NCBI RefSeq assembly: GCF_018449635.1
Contig: NZ_JAAVUV010000017.1
Location: 49,096-113,095 of the forward strand
DNA: 64,000 nt
Origin: Caballeronia sp. dw_276
Lineage (GTDB): Bacteria > Pseudomonadota > Gammaproteobacteria > Burkholderiales > Burkholderiaceae
Direction: 5' to 3'
In this document: in pieces, positions 27,108 to 36,900 of the stretch
Position numbering within the stretch: the first letter of the stretch is position 1
How the letters are laid out: each line of letters starts with the position of its first letter
The notes under the pieces: model-generated
What the model was told of the DNA's origin: nothing
Seen by the model: the letters and a program-made list of their open reading frames with translations, nothing else
Database searches by the model: none
Position numbers and translations under genes: made by a program

Positions 27108-27260
27108 ATGGCAACGAAACTAATAGGCGATCCATTCGAGCAGGACGGACGTATGGTCACCGCGACCTTTCATCCGTCGAATGCGCTCCGGGCGCCTGAT
27201 GCAAAGACGCGCGATGCTGCATTCCGCGCGACCGCGAAGGCGTTGAGGACCGAAGACAAC
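27108..27260 (+). pseudogene. C-terminal remnant of a UdgX/family-4-type uracil-DNA glycosylase
   Basis: The translation from the ATG at 27108 gives about 50 residues that look like the tail of a UdgX or family-4 uracil-DNA glycosylase. It contains the DNA-binding motif ATFHPSNALRAP, then a KTRDAAF-KALR helix. The N-terminal catalytic and iron-sulphur part is missing, replaced by the end of the Rieske-FAD gene. The frame then runs on without similarity over the DUF3175 gene. I read it as debris of a deletion. The assignment rests on the HPS motif and its context only. Confidence 0.5.
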
Positions 27261-27294
27261 GAAAGCATCCGGTTCGACACGCTGGTCGCATCAC

Positions 27295-27546
27295 GTGATA
27301 GAAACCAGCGACGCAATGGACGTTCAAAGGGACATCTTCAAGGAGGGCAACGCGCAGAAGATCGCGGACTCGCTGAAGAAATCGTCGGCGCGCAGCAACC
27401 GGCGCAAGGGCACGCCGTTCCAATCGGCCATGTCGATGCTGAATTTCTACATCAACCGTGCGGGGCGTAACTTGCCGAAATCGCGGCGCACCGTACTCGA
27501 TAACGCGAAGAAGCGACTACGCGAAGCGTTCGGCCGCAAGCCCTGA
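27295..27546 (+). CDS. DUF3175 protein, N-terminus uncertain
   Basis: An 83-aa basic protein of the DUF3175 family, recognised by ETSDAMDV, KGTPFQSAMSMLNFYINRAG and the lysine-rich tail. Function is unknown; homologues occur widely in soil bacteria. The only in-frame start is GTG at 27295, yet family homology seems to extend about five residues further upstream (RWSHHV), where the frame meets a TGA at 27252-27254 with no start between. The gene may thus be 5'-truncated or frameshifted together with the glycosylase remnant, or it may use an unusual start. It overlaps the run-on frame of the remnant. Confidence 0.65.
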   Translation: MIETSDAMDVQRDIFKEGNAQKIADSLKKSSARSNRRKGTPFQSAMSMLNFYINRAGRNLPKSRRTVLDNAKKRLREAFGRKP

Positions 27547-27623
27547 GGAACGTTACTTGCTGCGTCTCCTGTCTGGCAGCCGCAAACCGCCGGCCACGTT
27601 GTGCGAGTACCTGAGGAGGCGTC

Positions 27624-27791
27624 ATGCCCGAGAACACCGAACTTAATCCCGGCGATGAAGCCGCCCCCGGCACCCCGGGCACCGGCGAAAACATCTGCCC
27701 GGCCTGCAACGGTTCGGGCAAGAAGGACGGCCAGCCATGTGCGACGTGCGACGGCACGGGCAAGGTCATCGAAGGAATCGGCGGTGCGTGA
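27624..27791 (+). CDS. Tiny CxxCxGxG (DnaJ zinc-finger-like) protein
   Basis: A 55-aa protein, below the length cut-off of most gene finders. It follows an excellent ribosome site (GAGGAGG, six bases before the ATG). It has two CxxCxGxG modules, CPACNGSG and CATCDGTG, as in half of the DnaJ zinc-finger domain, so it should bind one zinc ion. The N-terminal 24 residues are acidic and disordered. A thiol/zinc chaperone-like role is possible but unproven. The next gene's GTG lies five bases inside its 3' end, which indicates coupling. Confidence 0.7.
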   Translation: MPENTELNPGDEAAPGTPGTGENICPACNGSGKKDGQPCATCDGTGKVIEGIGGA

Positions 27792-29154
27792 TTACATCCG
27801 TGATTACATCCGTGTTCACACGTTTCGCACGCCGCTCTACTCGCTTGCCACGGTCGCGATGATTGCAGGCGTGCTGACCGGTTGCGCAAACGCTGCGTCC
27901 GACGGGTCGATCGGTTTCGGCCCGTCGCCTACACTGCCTCCGCCTCACACTACCCTCGTTCCTACGCTCAACGTTGCGCCGGCCAAACCCTGGCCCGAAG
28001 GCACGATGCCGACCGCCGCGCAGGGCTTTACGGTGAACGCGTTTGCAAAAGGACTCGACCATCCGCGCTGGCTCACGACATTGCCTAACGGCGACGTGCT
28101 TGTAGCCGAAAGCAACGCGCCGGCTCAGCACGACGCGAAGGCCGGCATCAAAGGCTGGATCACCAAGCAATTTCAAAAACGCGCCGGCGCAGGCGTGGTC
28201 AGCCCCGACCGCATCATCCTCTTGCGCGACACCAAGGGCGATGGCGTAGCCGATACACGTAGTGTTTTTATCGACAACTTGCATTCGCCGTTCGGTATGG
28301 TGCTGGTCGGCGACGATCTGTACGTAGCGAATACGGATTCAATCGTGCACTTCAAGTACCACACCGGCGACACATCGATAAGCGGGCCGGGTGAAAAGCT
28401 GACAAACTTGCCGGGTGGTCCTATCGATCATCATTGGACCAAGAACCTCATTGCAAGCCGCGACGGCAAGCTGCTTTATGCCACGGTCGGTTCCAACAGC
28501 AATGCGGGCGAAAACGGCATTGAAGCGGAAGAAGGACGCGCGTCGATCGTGGAGATCGACCGGGCAACGGGGAAATCGCGCATCTTTGCATCCGGCTTGC
28601 GAAACCCCAACGGCATGTCGTGGAATCCGGAAAACGGCGCGCTCTGGACCGTGGTCAACGAGCGCGATGAGCTGGGTAATGATCTCGTGCCCGACTACAT
28701 GACATCAGTGAAAGACAGGGCCTTCTACGGCTTTCCGTATAGCTATTATGGCCAGCATGTCGACACGCGCGTGAAGCCGCAGAACCCGGAAATGGTCGCG
28801 AAAGCCATTCCTCCGGATTACGCGCTCGGGTCGCATACGGCGTCTTTAGGACTTACTTTTTACGATGCAAGCCTGTTCCCGCAAAAGTATCGCAATGGGG
28901 CATTCATCGGTCAGCATGGATCGTGGAACCGCAAGCCGCGCAGCGGCTACAAAGTGATTTTCGTGCCGTTTTCCGGCGGGAAACCTTCGGGACCGCCCGA
29001 AGATATCCTCACGGGGTTTTTATCGTCCGACGGCGATGCGCGCGGGAGGCCAGTTGGCGTCACGCTCGATCATGCGGGCGCATTGCTCGTGGCCGACGAC
29101 GTCGGCAACGCCGTCTGGCGCGTCACGCCGGCGCAGCATACGGCCGGGAACTGA
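27784..29154 (+). CDS. Sorbosone dehydrogenase-like beta-propeller lipoprotein
   Basis: A 456-aa lipoprotein with a six-bladed beta-propeller of the soluble glucose/sorbosone dehydrogenase type, normally PQQ-dependent. The signal peptide ends in the lipobox LTGC. Recognisable blocks are GLDHPRWLTTLPNGDVLVAE, FASGLRNPNGMSWNPE, VNERDELGNDLVPDY, and GQHGSWNRKPRSGYKV. It probably oxidises a sugar or aldose in the periplasm and passes electrons to the respiratory chain. The GTG at 27784 has GAAGGA upstream; it adds a DYIRDYIR segment made by a 12-bp tandem duplication. Its TGA shares a base with the ATG of the next gene. Confidence 0.82.
   Translation: MRDYIRDYIRVHTFRTPLYSLATVAMIAGVLTGCANAASDGSIGFGPSPTLPPPHTTLVPTLNVAPAKPWPEGTMPTAAQGFTVNAFAKGLDHPRWLTTLPNGDVLVAESNAPAQHDAKAGIKGWITKQFQKRAGAGVVSPDRIILLRDTKGDGVADTRSVFIDNLHSPFGMVLVGDDLYVANTDSIVHFKYHTGDTSISGPGEKLTNLPGGPIDHHWTKNLIASRDGKLLYATVGSNSNAGENGIEAEEGRASIVEIDRATGKSRIFASGLRNPNGMSWNPENGALWTVVNERDELGNDLVPDYMTSVKDRAFYGFPYSYYGQHVDTRVKPQNPEMVAKAIPPDYALGSHTASLGLTFYDASLFPQKYRNGAFIGQHGSWNRKPRSGYKVIFVPFSGGKPSGPPEDILTGFLSSDGDARGRPVGVTLDHAGALLVADDVGNAVWRVTPAQHTAGN
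27787..27814. repeat. 12-bp tandem duplication across a gene junction
   Basis: The unit CGTGATTACATC is present 2.3 times in tandem. The first copy supplies the TGA stop of the 55-aa gene, and both copies encode the extra DYIR residues ahead of the lipoprotein signal of the next gene. Confidence 0.8.
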
Positions 29155-29639
29155 TGGCACGGCGCGCTGCATCGGCGAATGGATTGTTTGCCGTGGCCGA
29201 AGCCACGTTGATCAATCTTTATGATGGCGGCGTGCTGTCACCCGCTGTTCTCGAACGCGTGATCGCCGGCTTTGCAAACAGTGCGATCGACTGGCACTCA
29301 GCACCTGAACGCAAGAGCGTGGACGGCAAGTCACTGCACGAAGTCGTCGCCATCACCATGATGCCCGGGCGCGCCTTCCGCAATCCATCGAAGGAATTTT
29401 TCAACGTCGTCGAGCACGTTGGCGGCCGTCGGGTTGCCGCGCAGGAGGAACAGGAAGCCCCGGAAGAACCCGCTGATGATGAACCTGACGACGAACTCAT
29501 GAGCCAACTTACAGGCGCCGGCGGCAAAGGCAGCACGGGCGCCAAAAAAACTGCGAAAACCGCACAAAAACCGGCGCCTTCCGCCGGTTTCAATCCCCTC
29601 TTCCATGCCACGCCGCCGGGCCGCGCCACCAAGTCATAG
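29154..29639 (+). CDS. Hypothetical protein with charged low-complexity tail
   Basis: A 161-aa protein that I do not recognise. Residues 1-95 look folded (LFAVAEATLINLYDGGVLSPAVLERV and a later KEFFNVVEHVGGRRV). Residues 98-118 are strongly acidic, and the C-terminus is basic, rich in Lys, Ala, Thr and Pro. No signal peptide. Its ATG overlaps the propeller gene's stop (TGATG), so the two are co-translated. It may be cytoplasmic and functionally unrelated despite the coupling. Confidence 0.65.
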   Translation: MARRAASANGLFAVAEATLINLYDGGVLSPAVLERVIAGFANSAIDWHSAPERKSVDGKSLHEVVAITMMPGRAFRNPSKEFFNVVEHVGGRRVAAQEEQEAPEEPADDEPDDELMSQLTGAGGKGSTGAKKTAKTAQKPAPSAGFNPLFHATPPGRATKS

Positions 29640-29808
29640 CGCTGTCTTTGATTCATGTCATGGTGGAGTTACAACGTTATCCTTCTACACACGGCACAAT
29701 ACGCAAGTGCCTGATCGCGAGCGACCCGCATGAGTGACCCGGCCAAAGCAAGACGGCCGAACCAGAGTGACACCGCAACATCTTTCAACGGATATCAACG
29801 GACACGAC

Positions 29809-32196
29809 ATGGACACACAGGCAACCTCCACTTCCCCGCGCCTTTCCCCCGACGAATTACGCAAGATCGATGCATATTGGCGCGCCTGCAATTATTTGTC
29901 GGTGGGCATGATCTATCTGCGCGCCAATCCGCTTCTGCGCGAACCGCTTAAAGCAGAACACATCAAGCGACGCCTTCTCGGGCACTGGGGCTCCGATCCC
30001 GGCCAGTCCTTCACCTGGGTCCACCTGAACCGGCTGATCATCAAGGAAGACCTGAACGTGATGTTCGTCTCGGGCCCGGGTCATGGCGCGCCGGCAACGT
30101 TGTCGAACTCGTATCTCGAAGGCTATTACTCCGAGGTCTATCCCGATCGCAGCGCCGATGAAACCGGCATGCTGCGCCTGTTCAGGCTGTTTTCGTCGCC
30201 GGGGGGAATCGGGTCGCACTGCACGCCTGAAACGCCGGGATCGATCCACGAAGGCGGCGAGCTGGGGTATAGCCTTTCGCACGGCTTCGGCGCGGCTTTC
30301 GATAACCCCGACCTGATCGTGGCCGTGATGGTCGGCGACGGTGAAGCCGAAACGGGGCCGCTTGCCACGTCGTGGCATTCAAACAAATTTCTCAATCCTG
30401 TCGAGGACGGCGCGGTCCTGCCAATCCTTCACTTGAACGGCTACAAGATCGCGAACCCGACCATCCTCGCGCGCATCCCGCAGGAAGAGCTGGAAGCGCT
30501 GATGACGGGTTACGGCTACAAGCCGCACTTCGTGTCAGGCTCGGACCCCGCAGCCATGCATGAATTGATGGCGCAGACACTCGAGACGTGCATCGCCGAG
30601 ATCCGCGCGATTCAGGCGCACGCGCGTTCAACGGGCGACACCACGCGTCCGCGCTGGCCGATGATCGTCCTGCGTTCCCCTAAAGGCTGGACCGGTCCGA
30701 AGGAAGTCGATGGTCACAAGGTCGAGGATTTCTGGCGTGCCCACCAGGTGCCCGTGCTCGACCCGGCGACCAACGCGAAAAGCCTGAAGGTGGTGGAAAC
30801 ATGGATGCGCAGCTACAAGCCGGAAGAACTCTTCGATGAACACGGCACATTGATTGAAGAGCTGCGCGAGATGGCGCCGAAGGGCGAACGTCGTATCAGC
30901 GCGAATCCGCATGCGAATGGCGGACGTCTGCGCCGCTCGTTGGATCTGCCGGACATTCGCGACTACGCGTACAAGGTCAAGGACGCCGGCGGCACGTATC
31001 AATCGCCAACCGCGGTGCTTGCGACGTGGCTGCGCGACGTCATCAAGCGCAACATGAACTCGTTCAAGCTCTTCGGCCCCGATGAAACCGCGAGCAACAA
31101 ACTCGATGGCGTGTATGAAGCATCGGGCAAGCGCTGGATTGCGGAATTCAAGCCTGAAGACAGCGACGGCGGCGCTTTGTCGACCGATGGCCGCGTCATG
31201 GAAATGCTCAGCGAACACACGCTCGAAGGATGGTTCGAGGGTTACGTATTGACAGGACGGCACGGCCTCTTCGCGACCTACGAAGCGTTCGTGCACGTGA
31301 TCGATTCCATGTTCAACCAGCATGCGAAGTGGCTCGAAAAAGCAAAACTGGAACTCGACTGGCGCGCGCCCGTGCCTTCGGTGAATCTGCTGATCACATC
31401 TCTTGTATGGCGTCAGGATCACAATGGTTTTACGCATCAGGACCCGGGTTTTCTCGATGTCGTCACGAACAAGAGTCCCGAAGTCGTGCGCATCTACTTG
31501 CCGCCCGACGCGAACTGCCTGCTGAGCGTGATGGATCATTGCCTGCGTTCGCGTGACTACGTAAATGTGATCGTCGCGGACAAGCAGCCGCATTTGCAGT
31601 ATCTCGACATGGAAGCGGCGCTCGCGCATTGCGCGAAGGGCATTGGCATCTGGGACTGGGCGTCGACGGATCAGAACAGCGAGCCCGACGTGGTAATGGC
31701 GTGCGCCGGTGACATCGCGACCATGGAGTCGTTGGCCGCTGTCGAAATCCTGAAAGAGCGTTTCCCCGACCTCAAGATCCGCTTCGTCAATGTGGTCGAC
31801 ATCTTCCGTCTGATGCCCGATACCGATCATCCGCACGGCTTGTCGGATCGTGATTTCGATTCGATTTTCTCGCGCGAAAAGCCGGTTATCTTCAACTTCC
31901 ACTCGTATCCGACGCTGGTTCACAAGCTCACGTACAACCGCACGAATCACGAGAACATGCACGTGCATGGATACCGTGAGCGCGGCAACATCAACACGCC
32001 GTTCGAACTCGCGATCATCAATCAGGTGGACCGCTTCTCGTTGTGTATCGATGTAATCGATCGCGTGCCACGTCTGCGCGATACAGGCGCGCATACGAAG
32101 AACTGGTTGAAGGACCAGATCAACGAGAGCATTGGCTACGCGCATGCGGAAGGCATCGATCGTGATGAGATCCGCAACTGGGCGTGGAAAAACTGA
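29809..32196 (+). CDS. xfp: Xylulose-5-phosphate/fructose-6-phosphate phosphoketolase
   Basis: A 795-aa thiamine-diphosphate enzyme that splits xylulose 5-phosphate (and/or fructose 6-phosphate) with phosphate to give acetyl phosphate plus glyceraldehyde 3-phosphate or erythrose 4-phosphate. Family blocks are visible: HWGSDPGQSFTWVHLNR, the cofactor loop MVGDGEAETGPLA, and the C-terminal FHSYPTLVHKLTYNR. The start at 29809 (MDTQATSTSPRLS) matches the usual length; a GTG at 29734 would add 25 unconserved residues. The acetate kinase gene starts four bases after its stop, forming a complete route from pentose phosphate to acetate and ATP. Confidence 0.95.
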   Translation: MDTQATSTSPRLSPDELRKIDAYWRACNYLSVGMIYLRANPLLREPLKAEHIKRRLLGHWGSDPGQSFTWVHLNRLIIKEDLNVMFVSGPGHGAPATLSNSYLEGYYSEVYPDRSADETGMLRLFRLFSSPGGIGSHCTPETPGSIHEGGELGYSLSHGFGAAFDNPDLIVAVMVGDGEAETGPLATSWHSNKFLNPVEDGAVLPILHLNGYKIANPTILARIPQEELEALMTGYGYKPHFVSGSDPAAMHELMAQTLETCIAEIRAIQAHARSTGDTTRPRWPMIVLRSPKGWTGPKEVDGHKVEDFWRAHQVPVLDPATNAKSLKVVETWMRSYKPEELFDEHGTLIEELREMAPKGERRISANPHANGGRLRRSLDLPDIRDYAYKVKDAGGTYQSPTAVLATWLRDVIKRNMNSFKLFGPDETASNKLDGVYEASGKRWIAEFKPEDSDGGALSTDGRVMEMLSEHTLEGWFEGYVLTGRHGLFATYEAFVHVIDSMFNQHAKWLEKAKLELDWRAPVPSVNLLITSLVWRQDHNGFTHQDPGFLDVVTNKSPEVVRIYLPPDANCLLSVMDHCLRSRDYVNVIVADKQPHLQYLDMEAALAHCAKGIGIWDWASTDQNSEPDVVMACAGDIATMESLAAVEILKERFPDLKIRFVNVVDIFRLMPDTDHPHGLSDRDFDSIFSREKPVIFNFHSYPTLVHKLTYNRTNHENMHVHGYRERGNINTPFELAIINQVDRFSLCIDVIDRVPRLRDTGAHTKNWLKDQINESIGYAHAEGIDRDEIRNWAWKN

Positions 32197-32200
32197 CGCC

Positions 32201-33304
32201 ATGGCACACGACATTCTGGTGTTGAACAGCGGATCCTCGTCGCTCAAGTTTGGCGTGTTTACGCCGGACAGCGGCGACGAAAAAGCGTGGCTGACGGGGA
32301 GCGCGAAAGGCATTGGTCGTGAAGATGGATCGCTGAGCATGCGTTCTTCGGAAGGATCAATAGACGTTCAGCAAAGCCATGTAATGGAGTCGCAGCATGA
32401 CGCGCTTCAGCGTATGGCCGACGCCTTGCACGAGCATCTTGAAGAGCCGCTGGCCGCGGTTGGTCATCGAATCGTGCATGGCGGACCGCATTTGAGAACG
32501 CATGCGCTGATCACGGACAAAGTCACGCAAACCCTTCGCGAAGCTGTGCAATTTGCGCCGCTGCATCTGCCACAGTCACTCGCGTTGCTCGAACAGGCAC
32601 AGGACATCTTCAAGGACGTCCCGCATTACGCCTGCCTCGATACCGCATTCCACCAGACGATGCCCGCCCGTGCCACGCATCTTGCCTTGCCGAAGCACTA
32701 TGCCGATGAAGGCGTGGTGCGCTACGGTTTTCATGGCTTATCGTATGAATCGATCGTGGCGAGTCTCGGCGACGACCTTCCCGAACGCCTCGTGGTCGCG
32801 CATCTGGGGAGCGGCGCAAGCCTTTGCGCGATCCACAATGGCCGTTCAATCGATACCACCATGGGCCTCACGCCAACCGGCGGTATTCCAATGGCAACGC
32901 GTACCGGCGATCTCGATCCCGGCGTCTTCGTCTATCTGATGCGAACGGGCGGCATGGACGCCGATGCGCTGGAACATCTGATCAACAAGGACAGCGGCCT
33001 CAAGGGTCTTTCCGATTCGAACGACGACATGCAGTCGCTTTTGCAACGCAGCGACGCGGACGCTGAACTTGCAATCGATGTCTTTTGCACGGCAGTGCGC
33101 AAGACGATCGGCGCATACGCGGCTTTGATGGGCGGCCTCGACCGCGTCGTGTTCACAGGGGGTATCGGCGAACATGCCGGCGCCATTCGCGAACGCATCT
33201 GCGAAGGTCTCGATTTCCTCGATATCCCATTCGATGTGATCGAGACACAGGAAGAAAGGCAGATCGCGCGTCATTGCCGCACGCTTCTGACTGAAAGTAT
33301 TTAG
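32201..33304 (+). CDS. ackA: Acetate kinase
   Basis: A 367-aa acetokinase that converts acetyl phosphate and ADP to acetate and ATP. Motifs are VLNSGSSSLKFGVF at the N-terminus, HRIVHGGP, YGFHGLSYESI, the phosphate loop HLGSGASLCAI, and TGGIGEHAGAIRERI near the C-terminus. It is somewhat shorter than the usual 390-400 residues. It follows xfp by four bases and is surely co-transcribed. No phosphotransacetylase gene is nearby, so the acetyl phosphate source here is phosphoketolase. The ATG at 32201 is selected by alignment of the first motif. Confidence 0.94.
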   Translation: MAHDILVLNSGSSSLKFGVFTPDSGDEKAWLTGSAKGIGREDGSLSMRSSEGSIDVQQSHVMESQHDALQRMADALHEHLEEPLAAVGHRIVHGGPHLRTHALITDKVTQTLREAVQFAPLHLPQSLALLEQAQDIFKDVPHYACLDTAFHQTMPARATHLALPKHYADEGVVRYGFHGLSYESIVASLGDDLPERLVVAHLGSGASLCAIHNGRSIDTTMGLTPTGGIPMATRTGDLDPGVFVYLMRTGGMDADALEHLINKDSGLKGLSDSNDDMQSLLQRSDADAELAIDVFCTAVRKTIGAYAALMGGLDRVVFTGGIGEHAGAIRERICEGLDFLDIPFDVIETQEERQIARHCRTLLTESI

Positions 33305-33360
33305 TAGGGTACGTGGATTGCTCATGGCTTGATCGATTCAGTGTCGACCGAGCCGGAGCA

Positions 33361-33903
33361 ATTGATGTCACGTCTCATTGCGGAGGCCTCGTCACGTTCG
33401 GCAGCATGGTGCAGGTCGTGGAAGACAGCACGCAGTACAAGAACGACAATGACCTGGCAGCCATCGCGCATTAGCTGAAGAGCTTGCCGCCCGAGAAACC
33501 ATCGGGCACGTACGTGCCTCAATCGCTCGGCGCGAAGCAGACGGTGGCGGCCACGCGTACAGGTCACATCGAACGGTCGGGCGCGGGAATCTATCTCTCG
33601 TATTGCGCGGAATGCCACGGCGATCAGGCACAAGGCATGCCGCAAAAGTATCCGAAGCTCGCGGGCAATCCGTCCGTACTGAGCACCGATACCACTTCGC
33701 TGATTCGCCTGATGATCGAAGGCGGCAACTCGCCCGACACCCAGCGAGGACCGCCGCGCAAAAACATGCCCGCGTATGCGGGCACGTTGACGAACACGGA
33801 GATCGCGCAAGTACTGACCTTCATCCGCACGACCTGGGGTAACAGCGCTTCGCCGGTCACCACGCGCGATGTCATCCAGCTGCGCAACGACATCCACAAA
33901 TAG
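33361..33903 (+). pseudogene. Broken c-type cytochrome with in-frame stop
   Basis: One reading frame from about 33361 encodes the end of a multi-heme cytochrome c subunit of the alcohol/gluconate dehydrogenase type. It reads GSMVQVVEDSTQY and LAAIAH, then a TAG (33472-33474), then LKSLPP and a complete heme domain with CAECH and the axial-methionine region NMPAYAG. Homologues have a tyrosine where the stop lies. The N-terminal heme domains and the signal peptide are absent. The remaining 140-aa open frame (33484-33903, TTG start) has no export signal, so a functional cytochrome is unlikely. Confidence 0.75.
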
Positions 33904-33911
33904 CGCTCGCT

Positions 33912-36900
33912 TTATCCCCTGGAATGCGTGCCACCGCCGTGCGCGCCGCGCCACAAAAGCACTTGCTCGGCGGCGGCGATCAACGCATCGAGCGATACGG
34001 GTTTCGCCAATGAAAGATCGAACCCCTTCACGCGGGCGCGATTTTCGTCCGCAATGCTCGTGTAGCCCGTCAGCGCAATCGCGGGCAAGCTCGCGAGACG
34101 CGGGTTTGCACGAACCTGATCGATGAGTTCATAACCGTCCACGCCGGGCATGCTGATGTCGCAAAGCATGAGGTCCACGAGTTCATGTTCAAGGTACGTG
34201 AATGCTTCGCTGCCGCTGTGCGCGGTTGCGACCACCGCGCCTTCGAGCTGCAGCAACGCAGCGAATGCACTGGCGGTTTCCGGATCGTCGTCGACCACAA
34301 GCACGCGCACGCCGGAGAGCGACCCGTTGCGCTCCTGCTCCATGCCATTTTCCGGACGGTCATCGACCAGCGGCAACCAGACACTCATCATCGTCCCGCG
34401 CCCCGCACCTTCGGAATGCGCGAGCACGCGGCCCGCGTGCATCTCCACGAGTTGCTTGACGAGCGCAAGCCCGATACCCATGCCGCCGCCCGTCCTGCGC
34501 CGCGCTTCGACGCCTTGCGAGAACATCTCGAAGACATGCGGCAACAAAGGCGCGTCGATGCCCAGGCCGGTATCGGTGACATCGATACGCAACTCGTCGC
34601 TTTCCTGCGTCAGACGCACGGAAACCGAGCCGCCGTGCGGCGTGAACTTCAGCGCGTTGGAGAGCAGGTTCCATACGATCTGGTCGAAGCGTACAGGATC
34701 GACCTTGGTCCACAACGGCACGGCGAGTCCATCGAATGACAGCGTTATGCCACGCGACGCCGCGTCGGTCTCGATGGCATTCGCAATGGTCGCGAGCATC
34801 TGCGCAACGTCACTCGTCGCGAGATTCAGCGCGAGCTTGCCGGTGCGCACGCGCGACAAATCCAGCAAGTCGTCGATGATCTTCGCCTGGCCCAGAACCG
34901 CCCGTTGAATCGCATCTGCTGCGATCTGGATGGCGGGCACGCCGCGCGCCTCCGGAATCCGCGGCAACATCTCCGCCTTCACATGAATCAGGTTGAGCGG
35001 ATGCTTCAACTCGTGCGACAGCACAGCCAGGAAATCGTCCTTCAGCCGGTTCGCGGCCTCGGCCTGCGCGCGTACCGAGCGCTCTTCCGCAAGTTGAATC
35101 TGGCGCGCGTCCTCCTGCGACTTGCGGTCGGTCAGGTCGCGCACGATCTTCGCGTAGCCCGTGAATTTAGGATCGTTCAGCGGCGTCACCACACCGCTGC
35201 AGTACACCTTGCGGCCGCCCTTCGCAACGTGCCAGCGTTCGTCATCCGCGCGGCCGTCGTGCTGAGCGATCTCGCGCTCGCGGGCCGCAACGCCTTCCTC
35301 GTTATCCGAGGAGGTGTAGATCACGTCGATATTCTGGCCCACCGCCTCGTGCTCCGAATAACCGAACACGCGCTCGGCCCCGGCGTTCCAGCTCACAATA
35401 CGGCCGTCCGGATCCTGCACGATGATCGCGAAGTCGTTGGTCGTCTGTGCGGCGAGCCGCAGGCGTTCTTCACCGGCGCGCACGCTTGCTTCGGCACGGC
35501 GGCGCGCGGTGGTTTCAACGAGACTCAACACCGCGCCATCGATACGGTCGTCCGCCGTCCGGTACGGAAGCAGGCGCGCGAGGAACCAGCGGCCGTCGTT
35601 GGTCGCCACTTCCCGTTCGATCAGCCTCAACGACTGGAACGTTGCGCTGACGTCATTGGCGAGTTCGGGATAGTTCAGCTTGTGCGTGATGTCAAAAAGC
35701 GAACGCCCCACGTCCGCACCGATCAGGTTGAACACCGTGGTAGCACTTGGCGTATAGCGCTTGATGCACATCCCGCGATCAACGAAGACCGTTGCAATGT
35801 CCGTGGACGTAATCAGGTTCTGCAGGTCGTCGTTGGCCTTGCCGGTTTCCTCGATCTTCGCCTGCAGTTCCGCGTTGACCGTGATGAGTTCTTCGTTGAC
35901 CGACTGCAGCTCTTCCTTGCTGGTCTCGAGTTCTTCCGTTGCGGATCTCAACTCTTCGTTGATGGCCTGCAATTCTTCGTTCGACGCCTTCAGCTCTTCT
36001 GTCGACGTTTCATATTGCTCGATAGTCGTCTGCAGTTGCTCCTTGCTCAGGTGCAATTCCTGTTCGAGTTGCTGCATCACGGTATCGTGACCCGTGCCAT
36101 GCTCAGCTGCCACTGCGCTTTCTGTCATCGCCTCCTGCACCTCGTCGAACAGCACGAGGATGAAATCGGCATCGGCGGCGGCGTCATGAAACGGGCGCAC
36201 CGTCATGTTCACAAATGACGAATGCCCGTCACGCTGTAGTTTCACGCGTCGCGCTTCCACGCTGTTGCCCGTCTGCACCGCCTGGAACAGCGCCGTGCGC
36301 AGATCGAGCCGCAATTCGGGCAGCACCACCGCAATCAGGTTGCTCGAAGGCTCGCCGCCGACGTAGCGCAGGAAACGGCCGGCGTTATCGGACATATGCA
36401 CGATTTTCGAATCGCGGTTCACGATCACACTCGGCGGCGCGTATTGCTCCAGCACGCGCTGGTGAAGCGCGCTGAACGAAAAGTTGCGGCGTCCTGGGAT
36501 CAGTGCATACCCTTCTTCTTCGATACTCGTGTAGCTACTTTGATTCGACATGGCGGGCGACGTCAGCGCGGGCCGGTTCGGCAGCTTGGCTGCCTTCGCC
36601 CGGTACACCCGGCTCTTTTTATCCACGACCGTAAACAGGTCTTCCACCGAGTCGGCCGACTCGGAGCTACCAAGGAACAGATACCCGTTGGGATAAAGCG
36701 CGTAGTGGAACATCTCGAGAACCTGATGCTGCACGCCGCGATCGAGATAGATCAGCAAGTTGCGGCACGAGACCATATCGAGCCGCGAAAACGGCGGATC
36801 GCGCAGCACGTTGTGCATGGCGAACAGGATCTTCTCGCGGATGCTCTTCACGACTTCGTAATGCGAACCCGTCTTGACGAAGAACTGCCGCAACGAAGAC

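Noticed and set aside
29648..29661. FNR/ANR-like site TTGAT-N4-GTCAT ahead of phosphoketolase
   Set aside because: Only the left half matches the consensus; too weak to report as a site.
30628..32340. 570-aa open frame antisense to phosphoketolase
   Set aside because: A typical shadow frame of a high-GC gene. The plus-strand protein matches a known enzyme over its full length.
34905..36218. 437-aa plus-strand open frame inside the CheB-CheR-kinase gene
   Set aside because: It mirrors the codon pattern of the opposite strand (many His, Arg, Val), has no recognisable domain and lies wholly within a well-supported gene.
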